Source: Candidatus Woesearchaeota archaeon (GTDB lineage: Archaea; Nanobdellota; Nanobdellia; Woesearchaeales; WJIZ01). Taken from it: a stretch of DNA of 5,146 bases. The stretch's first letter is position 1, and every line of letters starts with the position of its first letter. The DNA lies in assembly GCA_018303575.1 (NCBI GenBank), contig JAGVXW010000073.1, positions 1-5,146 of the forward strand, read 5' to 3'. The notes below the pieces were generated by a model that saw only the letters and a program-made list of their open reading frames with translations, did not search any database and had not been told where the DNA came from. The translations under genes and the position numbers were made by a program. Shown piece by piece: positions 1-4,873 of this stretch.

Positions 1-452
1 ACCATCCGCCTGAGATCGAAGTGATTCAAGGTGTCGCCCGACATCACGACGAAGTTGCTTATGATTTTTTCAGAGAGTTCGGACAAAGCGCCAGCGTTTC
101 CCCGCTTATTGGCTTCTACGATTTCTACAGGGAGCCCGACTAAGGACTCACGAAGCTCTCTCGATGGCGACTGGGTGACCAGATAGAGTGTTTTTATTCC
201 GCTTGAAACAAAAAATTCCACCTGATGTTGGAGAAGCGATTTTCCATGGATCTGCTTCAACGCGATTCCCTGCTGGCCGCCCCTCAGGAGCAGGACAGCA
301 ATCGTCACCGAGTCTTCCTGTAGTCCCTTCCCCAGGAAATACTCGATGGCCTGGCTTCTCGACCGCAGCATCGAGCCGTCCACCTTGGAGTCCAGGAGCG
401 AAAGCACCCCCGAATCGATGGAAATAGCGATCTTTTCTTTCTTCATCTTCAT
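1..452 (-). CDS. RHH-domain / degenerate sugar nucleotidyltransferase-like protein (partial, runs off left edge)
   Basis: This reading frame is open from an ATG at 452 to the window edge (150 codons, no stop), so the C-terminus is missing. Residues about 5-46 look like a ribbon-helix-helix DNA-binding domain: a short strand (KIAISID), a helix (SGVLSLLDSKVDG) and a second helix (RSRSQAIEYFLGKGL). Residues about 50-150 follow the NTP_transferase fold: AVLLLRGG (52-59), a strand-helix resembling GKPLLEHQ (GKSLLQHQ, 70-77), GIKTLYLVT (85-93), GNAGAL (118-123, like the usual GTAGAL) and VVMSGD (135-140, like the metal-binding NGD), then DL. The usual loop GxGTRLxPxTxxxxKPLL is shortened to about GGQQGIALKQI, so the usual Arg and Lys are probably absent and catalysis is doubtful. 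It is divergent from the heptose operon. I infer a possible ligand-sensing regulator; it could still be an unusual enzyme. The start may instead be the ATG at 446, two codons inside. Confidence 0.8.
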   Translation of the reverse strand, partial: MKMKKEKIAISIDSGVLSLLDSKVDGSMLRSRSQAIEYFLGKGLQEDSVTIAVLLLRGGQQGIALKQIHGKSLLQHQVEFFVSSGIKTLYLVTQSPSRELRESLVGLPVEIVEANKRGNAGALSELSEKIISNFVVMSGDTLNHFDLRRM

Positions 453-455
453 ACC

Positions 456-472
456 TAGTAATACCATTACTA
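456..472. promoter_or_regulatory. Perfect 7-bp palindrome, candidate operator
   Basis: TAGTAAT (456-462), spacer ACC, ATTACTA (466-472): a perfect inverted repeat of 7 bases per arm. It lies between the minus-strand TATA box and its ATG and overlaps the downstream end of that box, exactly where a repressor would block initiation. The adjacent gene encodes a ribbon-helix-helix domain, a fold that binds such sites as a dimer and often represses its own gene. A second small repeat is superimposed: ATACC at 451-455 and again at 461-465, one helical turn apart. That the site is bound by the neighbouring protein is inference. Confidence 0.5.
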
Positions 473-478
473 TATAAA
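471..478 (-). promoter_or_regulatory. Archaeal-type TATA box for the minus-strand RHH gene
   Basis: On the minus strand this reads TTTATATA, inside a longer AT run (471-483). Its centre is about 22-29 bases before the two candidate ATGs (452 and 446). A transcript starting the usual 25 or so bases downstream would have almost no leader, as is common in archaea. No convincing Shine-Dalgarno sequence precedes the ATG, which fits a leaderless mRNA. The position of the TATA box is seen; the start of transcription is inferred. Confidence 0.6.
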
Positions 479-502
479 TATATCGTCCTGAAATTCATAA
501 GA

Positions 503-510
503 TTTATATA
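503..510 (+). promoter_or_regulatory. Archaeal-type TATA box for the heptose operon
   Basis: TTTATATA at 503-510 is identical to the box on the opposite strand at 471-478. Standard archaeal spacing puts the transcription start at about 532-533, giving a leader of about 35 bases before the preferred gmhA ATG at 568. The AT-rich stretch could also contain a bacterial-type -10 element, so the assignment as archaeal rests partly on the paired, identical, correctly spaced boxes. Confidence 0.6.
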
Positions 511-531
511 TCAAGAACAAAAATAGGATAG

Positions 532-552
532 AAGTATGAAAAAGTCATACTT
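532..552 (+). promoter_or_regulatory. 8-bp inverted repeat at predicted operon transcription start
   Basis: AAGTATGA (532-539), spacer AAAAG (540-544), TCATACTT (545-552): a perfect 8-base inverted repeat. It starts at the transcription start predicted from the TATA box and ends just before the gmhA ribosome-binding site. As DNA it could be an operator; its outer AGTA...TACT halves are shared with the palindrome at 456-472, though spaced 4 bases wider. As RNA it would form a hairpin at the very 5' end of the mRNA. The repeat is seen; either role is inferred. Confidence 0.5.
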
Positions 553-557
553 ATGAA

Positions 558-565
558 AGGTGATC
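558..565 (+). promoter_or_regulatory. Ribosome-binding site of gmhA (AGGTGATC)
   Basis: AGGTGATC can pair over 8 bases with the conserved GAUCACCU at the 3' end of 16S rRNA and sits 2 bases before the ATG at 568. It decides the start: the in-frame ATG at 553 has no such sequence before it. The 13 bases 558-570 occur identically at 2002-2014 before the kinase gene. Confidence 0.7.
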
Positions 566-567
566 GC

Positions 568-1131
568 ATGGCAACCATCAAGGAGATGCTCCAGGAAGGG
601 ATTGAAACCAAGAGGAAGTTCCTCGCGGAAGAAAAGAACATCGAGGCCGCAGCAAAACAAATCTTGATTGCGCTGACGGACGGCCGCAAGCTACTCATCT
701 GCGGCAATGGCGGCTCCGCCGCTGACAGCCAGCACATCGCCGCTGAATTGGTAGGGCGCTACAGGAAAGAGCGCAGAGGCCTCCCGGCCATCGCCCTCAC
801 CACAGATTCTTCCATCCTCACCGCCTGGTCGAATGACTATGACTATGCATCAGTCTTTGAAAGGCAGGTGCAGGCGCTCGGCCAGAAAGGCGATGTCCTG
901 CTCGCGATCTCGACCTCTGGAAATTCTCCTAATGTGCTGAAGGCCGCAAAGAAAGCGAAGGAGATGGAGATGACAGTCGTCTCCCTCACTGGCAAAGACG
1001 GAGGCAAACTGAAACCCTTGAGCGATCTGAACATCAACGCGCCCTCCTCCAACACGCCGAGGATCCAAGAGTGCCACATGCTCGCCTATCACATCATCTG
1101 CGAGATCATCGACGAGGAGCTGTCGCAATGA
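568..1131 (+). CDS. gmhA: Phosphoheptose isomerase (sedoheptulose 7-phosphate isomerase), SIS domain
   Basis: First step of heptose synthesis: converts sedoheptulose 7-phosphate to D-glycero-D-manno-heptose 7-phosphate in the cytoplasm. The protein is 187 residues from this start, close to the 192 of E. coli GmhA. An N-terminal helical region is followed by the SIS signature CGNGGSAADSQHIAAELVGR (residues 45-64) and ISTSGNSPNVLKA, which bind the sugar phosphate. All four residues known to form the zinc/active site of the family are present: His56, Glu60, Gln167 and His175, at the same spacing as H61, E65, Q172 and H180 of the E. coli enzyme. The start at 568 is chosen for its strong ribosome-binding site; an ATG at 553 would add five residues. 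It is the first gene of the operon and overlaps the next by ATGA (1128-1131). The DnaA-binding relative DiaA is less likely because the zinc ligands are kept. Confidence 0.93.
   Translation: MATIKEMLQEGIETKRKFLAEEKNIEAAAKQILIALTDGRKLLICGNGGSAADSQHIAAELVGRYRKERRGLPAIALTTDSSILTAWSNDYDYASVFERQVQALGQKGDVLLAISTSGNSPNVLKAAKKAKEMEMTVVSLTGKDGGKLKPLSDLNINAPSSNTPRIQECHMLAYHIICEIIDEELSQ
1114..1119 (+). promoter_or_regulatory. Ribosome-binding site of the epimerase gene (GAGGAG)
   Basis: GAGGAG lies 8 bases before the ATG at 1128, inside the end of gmhA. It supports 1128 rather than the earlier in-frame ATG at 1071, which would add 19 residues before the first strand of the Rossmann fold. Confidence 0.6.
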
Positions 1132-2015
1132 AATGCCTGGTCACAGGGGGCGCTGGATTTATTGGCTCCAATCTTGCCCTGGAATTGGAAAAGCTTGGCC
1201 ATGACGTGATAGTTCTGGACAATTTCTCCACTGGCTCTCGTGAGAATCTCAAGGGATTCAAGGGGAAAGTCATTGATGGAGATGCAACAGCCTATGAGTT
1301 TAAGGAAAAATTCGATGCCATCTGCCATCAGGCCGCTATCACCGATCCGCGGCACCCCGACGATGACGAAGTGATGGGGCAAAATCTCGGTGGCTTTCGC
1401 AAGATGGTTGAGCTTGCGAAAAAATGCAAAGCAAAGCTCATTTACGCTTCCACCGCGAATCTCTATGGCAATGGTCCTGTCCCGATGAAGGAGGATCAGG
1501 AGAAGGATGTCACATGCGCCTATGGCAAATCTAAGCTGATGATGGACGAGGAAGCGGGAAAGCTCGCTCCATCCATGCCCATCGTCGGCCTGCGCTACTT
1601 CAATGTTTTTGGCCCGAAGGAAGCGGCGAAAGGCAGGGCCGCGAGCATGGTCTATCATCTCACAAGGCAGATGAAAGATGGCAAGCAGCCGAAAATCTTC
1701 AAGTTCGGCGAGCAGAAAAGGGATCATATCTACGTGAAAGACGTCGTGAACTCGAATATCCTCGCTCTGGATGCTCCCTCTGGAGTTTACAATGTGGGGA
1801 CAGGCATCGGAACAAGTTTCAACGATCTTATTGCTCATCTCAACAAGGCGCTCAACATGAAACTGAAGCCAGAATACATTGAGATGCCGTATGATCCGAA
1901 GACATATCAAAACAACACGCAGGCAGACACGGCGCTTGCGGAAAAGATGCTCAAGTTCAAGGCCTCCTGGAAGCTCCATGACGCTGTCAACGAATACGTG
2001 CAGGTGATCGCATGA
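1128..2015 (+). CDS. hldD: HldD-like ADP-glycero-manno-heptose 6-epimerase (NAD(P)-dependent extended SDR)
   Basis: A 295-residue extended short-chain dehydrogenase/epimerase. In HldD the reaction is inversion at C6 of ADP-D-glycero-D-manno-heptose to the L-glycero form. Seen: dinucleotide-binding GGAGFIGSN (7-15), an acidic end to strand 2 (VLDN, 29-32), Ser108/Thr109 and Tyr132-x3-Lys136 of the catalytic set. Several stretches match HldD specifically rather than generic UDP-sugar epimerases: RYFNVFGP (156-163) with a following Lys169 in AKGRAAS, where HldD has its second catalytic lysine; RDHIYVKDV (198-206); and YQNNTQAD (260-267). The length is close to the 310 residues of the E. coli enzyme. 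Its first ATG overlaps the gmhA stop and its own stop overlaps the kinase ATG. The neighbouring ADP-heptose genes support the assignment. The alternative is another NDP-sugar epimerase or dehydratase acting on a heptose. Confidence 0.8.
   Translation: MKCLVTGGAGFIGSNLALELEKLGHDVIVLDNFSTGSRENLKGFKGKVIDGDATAYEFKEKFDAICHQAAITDPRHPDDDEVMGQNLGGFRKMVELAKKCKAKLIYASTANLYGNGPVPMKEDQEKDVTCAYGKSKLMMDEEAGKLAPSMPIVGLRYFNVFGPKEAAKGRAASMVYHLTRQMKDGKQPKIFKFGEQKRDHIYVKDVVNSNILALDAPSGVYNVGTGIGTSFNDLIAHLNKALNMKLKPEYIEMPYDPKTYQNNTQADTALAEKMLKFKASWKLHDAVNEYVQVIA
2002..2009 (+). promoter_or_regulatory. Ribosome-binding site of the kinase gene (AGGTGATC)
   Basis: The same AGGTGATC, 2 bases before the ATG at 2012, within an identical 13-base stretch (2002-2014 versus 558-570). 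It favours initiation at 2012 over the in-frame ATG at 2078, which has no ribosome-binding sequence and lies in a hairpin arm. Confidence 0.65.
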
Positions 2016-3022
2016 CGAAAACCTCAGTTTTCGGAATTGAAACGGACGGGCAAGGACTACACAATCCGTCCGTTTCAATGAACTGGCAAGGGAAGCGCAT
2101 CCTCATTGTCGGCGATGTCATGCTCGACAAGTATATTTTCGGCGAAGTGGAACGGATTTCGCCAGAGGCCCCAGTGCCCATTGTCTCGGTCAGGAAGGAA
2201 AGCTTCGTCCCAGGCGGAGCCGCGAACGCAGCCAGCAATGTCGCCGCCATGGAAGGCTGTGCTCTGCTTGTCGGCATCGTAGGAAATGACATCGCGAAAG
2301 ATATCCTCATCAAGGAATTGCAGAAACGCGACATTGACGTGCGGGGCCTGGTCACGGACTCTGCAAAGCCAACAATCCAGAAAATCCGGGTCCTCGGCCA
2401 GAGCCAGCAGCTCTTGAGGATAGATTATGAGGATTCCGCCTCTGCCAACGGCGCGGTTGCGAAGCAGTTGATTGACGCGATCGCGAAGTGGGAGCGCCTC
2501 GACTGCATTATCGTCTCTGATTACGCGAAAGGAACAATCACGGAAGGCCTGCTGAAAGTGCTCAAGGACATGGCGAAAAGCAGGAAGATCCCGCTCATCA
2601 TCGACCCCAAGCCCCAGCATAAGTCCTGGTACAGGGGCTGCGCGCTCATCACCCCGAACAGGAAAGAGGCGGAAGAGATGGCGGGAATAAAACTCAACAC
2701 GCTTGAGGAGGTGGAGCAGGCGGGAAAGAAGCTCGCCGAAGAGCTGGACTGCCACGTGCTCCTCACCCGGGGAGAAAAGGGCATATCGCTCTTCGAGAAA
2801 GGAAAGCAGGGAGTCCATATCCCCACTGTCGCCAAGGAAGTCTATGACGTCTCAGGCGCCGGCGACACGGTCATAGCGACACTTGCGTTGGCGCTCTCCT
2901 CTGGCATCGCGCTTCGGCAGGCGGCAGTGCTGGCCAACCAGGCCGCGGGCATCAAGGTGGGCAAGATCGGCACAGCGCCAGTGTCGCTGAAGGAGCTCCA
3001 GCATGAAAGCCATCTTCTTTGA
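2012..3022 (+). CDS. hldE1: D-glycero-beta-D-manno-heptose 7-phosphate kinase (HldE N-terminal type, PfkB family)
   Basis: Phosphorylates D-glycero-D-manno-heptose 7-phosphate at C1 with ATP, giving the 1,7-bisphosphate. The 336-residue protein matches the kinase half of E. coli HldE along its length: VGDVMLDKY (33-41), RISPEAPVPIV (48-58), VPGGAANAASN (66-76, first PfkB signature), SDYAKG (169-174), IDPK (197-200), LITPN (212-216) and EVYDVSGAGDTVI (276-288, second PfkB signature with catalytic Asp285). The nucleotidyltransferase half of HldE is absent here and is found in the next gene. The first 22 residues have no counterpart in the family and are encoded across a 14-base perfect inverted repeat. 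Translation could in principle begin at the ATG at 2078, leaving a normal N-terminus, but the ribosome-binding site and ATGA overlap favour 2012. It overlaps the next gene by 20 bases. Confidence 0.9.
   Translation: MTKTSVFGIETDGQGLHNPSVSMNWQGKRILIVGDVMLDKYIFGEVERISPEAPVPIVSVRKESFVPGGAANAASNVAAMEGCALLVGIVGNDIAKDILIKELQKRDIDVRGLVTDSAKPTIQKIRVLGQSQQLLRIDYEDSASANGAVAKQLIDAIAKWERLDCIIVSDYAKGTITEGLLKVLKDMAKSRKIPLIIDPKPQHKSWYRGCALITPNRKEAEEMAGIKLNTLEEVEQAGKKLAEELDCHVLLTRGEKGISLFEKGKQGVHIPTVAKEVYDVSGAGDTVIATLALALSSGIALRQAAVLANQAAGIKVGKIGTAPVSLKELQHESHLL
2036..2079 (+). repeat. 14-bp perfect inverted repeat (hairpin) at the 5' end of the kinase gene
   Basis: ATTGAAACGGACGG (2036-2049) and CCGTCCGTTTCAAT (2066-2079) are exact reverse complements with a 16-base loop (2050-2065). 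In mRNA this would be a very stable hairpin, 24 bases after the ATG at 2012, and its right arm buries the first two bases of the alternative ATG at 2078. It lies wholly within the part of the gene that has no counterpart in other kinases. It may control translation, mark an mRNA processing site, or be the scar of a small inserted or inverted-duplicated element. Confidence 0.85.
2990..2995 (+). promoter_or_regulatory. Ribosome-binding site of the gmhB-hldC fusion (AAGGAG)
   Basis: AAGGAG lies 7 bases before the ATG at 3003, inside the last codons of the kinase gene. It supports the 3003 start even though this creates a 20-base overlap with the kinase frame. Confidence 0.65.
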
Positions 3023-3989
3023 CCGCGACGGCACCCTGAACAAGGACAAGGGCTATGTCCATAAGGTAGAGGATTTTGAGCTGTATGAGGATGTCATCCT
3101 TTCTCTCCAAAAGCTCAAGGACTTCGCGTTCTTCATCATCACTAACCAGTCTGGCGTGGGAAGAGGGCACTATTCTGAGCAACAGATGCACGCGTTCAAT
3201 AATCATCTTGTCGCTGAGCTGAAGAAGCACCGCATTAGCGTCCGAAAAGTCTATTCCTGCGGCCATCGCCCCGAAGAAGGGTGCGAATGCCGGAAGCCCA
3301 GCGCCTATTTCGTCGAGCAGGCCAGGAAGGAATTCGGTCTCAGCCTCGATAAGTCCTGGGTGGTAGGCGACCATGATGTTGATATTCTCATGGCAAAGGC
3401 CGCCGGCATGCAGTCGGTGCTCGTCCTCACCGGCCACGGCGTGCGGCATCTGGAGGCGTCGAGGAAAGCCGGGCCTGAGTATATCGCGGCGAATCTCGCG
3501 CAGGCAGCCGCGTTCATCCTCTTCGAAAACGGGAAGAAGCTCATTTCGAGAAACGACATCGCCCAGGTTTCCCATCTAGAGCGTGAAAGCGGAAAAACCA
3601 TCGTCACCCTGAACGGCACCTTCGACATCTTGCACCAGGGCCATGAGAAGATCATCAGGGAGGCGAAGAAGCAGGGCGATATCCTGATTGTCGCCGTGAA
3701 TTCTGATAGTTCGGTGAAAGGGAATAAAGGCCCAACGAGGCCGCTGAATGGCGAGGTTGAAAGGGCGAGGATACTCGCCGCCTTCCCGGAAGTGGACTAT
3801 GTCACCATTTTCAGCGAAAAGACCCCGATTGAGCTCCTCGAAGAGATCAGGCCTGATGTGCATGTCAACGGCTCGGAATATGGGGAGGAATGCATCGAGG
3901 CGCCCACCGTGCGAAAGTATGGAGGAAGGATTCATATAGTGGGGCTGCTTCCGGGCGTCTCGACATCAAAGCTCATAGGGGAAAAATGA
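3003..3989 (+). CDS. Bifunctional heptose 1,7-bisphosphate 7-phosphatase / heptose 1-phosphate nucleotidyltransferase (GmhB-HldC fusion)
   Basis: One 328-residue chain with two enzymes for consecutive steps. Residues 1 to about 172 are GmhB-like HAD phosphatase: DRDGTLN (7-13) with nucleophile Asp7 and acid/base Asp9, TNQSG (47-51), a zinc site Cys86-x-His88-x5-Cys94-x-Cys96 running into RKP (97-99), and GDHDVD (122-127). Residues about 195-328 are the cytidylyltransferase-fold nucleotidyltransferase, like the C-terminal half of HldE: NGTFDILHQGH (204-214) with the HxGH active site, AVNSD (231-235), RPLN (246-249), NGSEY (289-293) and STSKLI (319-324). The phosphatase removes the 7-phosphate and the transferase makes NDP-heptose, presumably ADP-heptose. 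The zinc loop between His88 and Cys94 is shorter than in E. coli GmhB. Whether the alpha or beta anomer is used cannot be read here. The stop overlaps the next ATG by ATGA. Confidence 0.9.
   Translation: MKAIFFDRDGTLNKDKGYVHKVEDFELYEDVILSLQKLKDFAFFIITNQSGVGRGHYSEQQMHAFNNHLVAELKKHRISVRKVYSCGHRPEEGCECRKPSAYFVEQARKEFGLSLDKSWVVGDHDVDILMAKAAGMQSVLVLTGHGVRHLEASRKAGPEYIAANLAQAAAFILFENGKKLISRNDIAQVSHLERESGKTIVTLNGTFDILHQGHEKIIREAKKQGDILIVAVNSDSSVKGNKGPTRPLNGEVERARILAAFPEVDYVTIFSEKTPIELLEEIRPDVHVNGSEYGEECIEAPTVRKYGGRIHIVGLLPGVSTSKLIGEK
3977..3982 (+). promoter_or_regulatory. Ribosome-binding site of the methyltransferase gene (AGGGGA)
   Basis: AGGGGA ends 3 bases before the ATG at 3986, which itself forms an ATGA overlap with the upstream stop. 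It supports 3986 over earlier in-frame starts inside the fusion gene. Confidence 0.45.
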
Positions 3990-4477
3990 CGCTGCAGAAA
4001 AGAATCTACAGGATGCTCAGGAATGCCCGGTGGAAGGTCGTCGGCAGGTTATTAAGATCAGAGTGCAAAACAGTTCTCGACATCGGCTGCCAGGAGATGT
4101 TCTATTACGACAGGATGAAGAAGAAATATGACGTGACGCTCGCGGATTACGAGCCCTTGCATCCAAACATAAAGGAAGAGGATGTTCAAAATCTCAGCTT
4201 CAAGGACAAGAGCTTCGATATCGTGCTCTGCCAGGAAGTCCTCGAGCACGTCCCCAATCCGGTGCAGGCGATGAAAGAATTGAAACGGGTCGCGAAAAAG
4301 CAGCTGATTATTTCCGTTCCCTTTGAACCCTATTTCACCCTCTTCCGCGGCCTCAGCTGGGAGAAGGAGCACTTCTGGGCCGTCACCCCCGCCATCCTCA
4401 AGTTCCATCTCGGCAAGCCAAAGTTCGAGCGCACCATGGTCTTCAGGCGCTATTATGTCGCGGTGTGGGAGTTCTGA
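3986..4477 (+). CDS. Class I SAM-dependent methyltransferase (Methyltransf_11 type)
   Basis: A 163-residue protein with the class I methyltransferase core: VLDIGC (30-35, the SAM-binding loop, with Gln instead of the usual second Gly), an acidic residue ending strand 2 (LADYEP, 52-57), DVQNLSFKDKSFDIVLC (66-82) and the helix LEHVPNPVQAMKELKRV (86-102), then LIISVPFEP (107-115). It is shorter than most family members (200 residues or more), with a brief N-terminal helix and little beyond the core; it ends naturally, not by a visible frameshift. The substrate is not evident. Its place between nucleotide-heptose synthesis and a GtrA-like membrane protein suggests methylation of a sugar or lipid carrier intermediate, which is inference. 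The ATG overlaps the preceding stop (ATGA) and the next gene starts 2 bases after its stop. Confidence 0.85.
   Translation: MTLQKRIYRMLRNARWKVVGRLLRSECKTVLDIGCQEMFYYDRMKKKYDVTLADYEPLHPNIKEEDVQNLSFKDKSFDIVLCQEVLEHVPNPVQAMKELKRVAKKQLIISVPFEPYFTLFRGLSWEKEHFWAVTPAILKFHLGKPKFERTMVFRRYYVAVWEF
4467..4471 (+). promoter_or_regulatory. Ribosome-binding site of the GtrA-like gene (GGGAG)
   Basis: GGGAG lies 8 bases before the ATG at 4480 and overlaps the last codons of the methyltransferase gene. It favours ATG 4480 over the in-frame GTG at 4465. Confidence 0.5.
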
Positions 4478-4479
4478 GC

Positions 4480-4845
4480 ATGGCTTTTCTTAAGAAATTC
4501 TCCATCTTCACGCTGATCGGCGGCATCCAGTCTCTCCTGCAAATTCTTTTGCTCTGGTGGCTCATCGATATCCTGCATCTCAATACTGCAATCACCACGG
4601 CAATTGTCGTCATTGTCCTCTATCTTCTGAAATATCTGGTGTATGTCTCCATCAACCTGATGCACAGGAAGTTCTGGAAATACAACGCGGTGAATCTCGG
4701 GGTGGCTGGCTTCTACGTCCTTGCGATGTGGCTCCTGGTCGACATCCTCGGCTGGAAGGCACTCTTCGCATCTATCATGATGACAGGCATCGTGTTCCTG
4801 CTCCGGTTTGTCCTTCTAGATAGGTGGGGCATGTTCAAGGAGTAG
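4480..4845 (+). CDS. GtrA-like small polytopic membrane protein
   Basis: A 121-residue, very hydrophobic protein with four predicted membrane segments at about residues 8-31, 36-58, 70-90 and 92-112. The first begins after KKF, as in many GtrA family members. A basic/aromatic loop after segment 2 (INLMHRKFWKY, 58-68) and the ending LLRFVLLDRWGMF (107-119) match the family's usual pattern of a short polar loop followed by an aromatic-rich tail. GtrA proteins are linked to moving polyprenyl-phosphate sugars across the membrane in glycan modification. Here it is the last gene of the heptose operon, 2 bases after the methyltransferase stop, so a role in exporting or handling a lipid-linked sugar is likely but unproven. 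No signal peptide is needed. Confidence 0.8.
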   Translation: MAFLKKFSIFTLIGGIQSLLQILLLWWLIDILHLNTAITTAIVVIVLYLLKYLVYVSINLMHRKFWKYNAVNLGVAGFYVLAMWLLVDILGWKALFASIMMTGIVFLLRFVLLDRWGMFKE

Positions 4846-4859
4846 AATCGGAGATCTTA

Positions 4860-4872
4860 TTTGCAGAGCAAA
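4860..4872 (+). other. Small hairpin between convergent genes
   Basis: TTTGC-AGA-GCAAA is a 5-base inverted repeat lying between the stop of the GtrA-like gene and the stop of the minus-strand ORF at 4874. The convergent position would suit a two-way terminator, but the stem is short and no long T tract follows on either strand, so this is weak. Confidence 0.25.
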
Positions 4873-4873
4873 C

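Noticed and set aside
40..56. Short match between the left gene and the hairpin at 5013-5035 (ATGTCGGGC)
   Set aside because: Only nine bases are shared, one copy being within a coding sequence at the conserved GD motif; expected by chance.
148..498. 116-codon minus-strand frame across the left gene and promoter region
   Set aside because: It is out of frame with the RHH-nucleotidyltransferase coding sequence, starts upstream of that gene's TATA box and has no domain-like pattern.
536..556. Six-codon frame (MKKSYL) ending just before gmhA, possible leader peptide
   Set aside because: It lies wholly in the inverted repeat, begins about 3 bases after the predicted transcription start, and has no run of regulatory codons; most likely chance.
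1089..2078. Long minus-strand frame (329 codons) opposite the epimerase gene
   Set aside because: The plus strand encodes a clear HldD-like protein with full motifs; the antisense frame stays open because of codon bias and shows no recognisable domain.
2036..2079. Resemblance of the hairpin ends (ATTGAAAC / GTTTCAAT) to CRISPR repeat ends
   Set aside because: There is one inverted pair only, with no regularly spaced direct repeats, no spacers and no cas gene in the window.
2075..2818. Long minus-strand frame (247 codons) opposite the kinase gene
   Set aside because: Antisense shadow of a well-supported PfkB-family kinase, with no domain pattern or start signal.
2952..3575. Long minus-strand frame (207 codons) opposite the phosphatase domain
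   Set aside because: Antisense shadow of the GmhB domain; no ribosome-binding site or family match.
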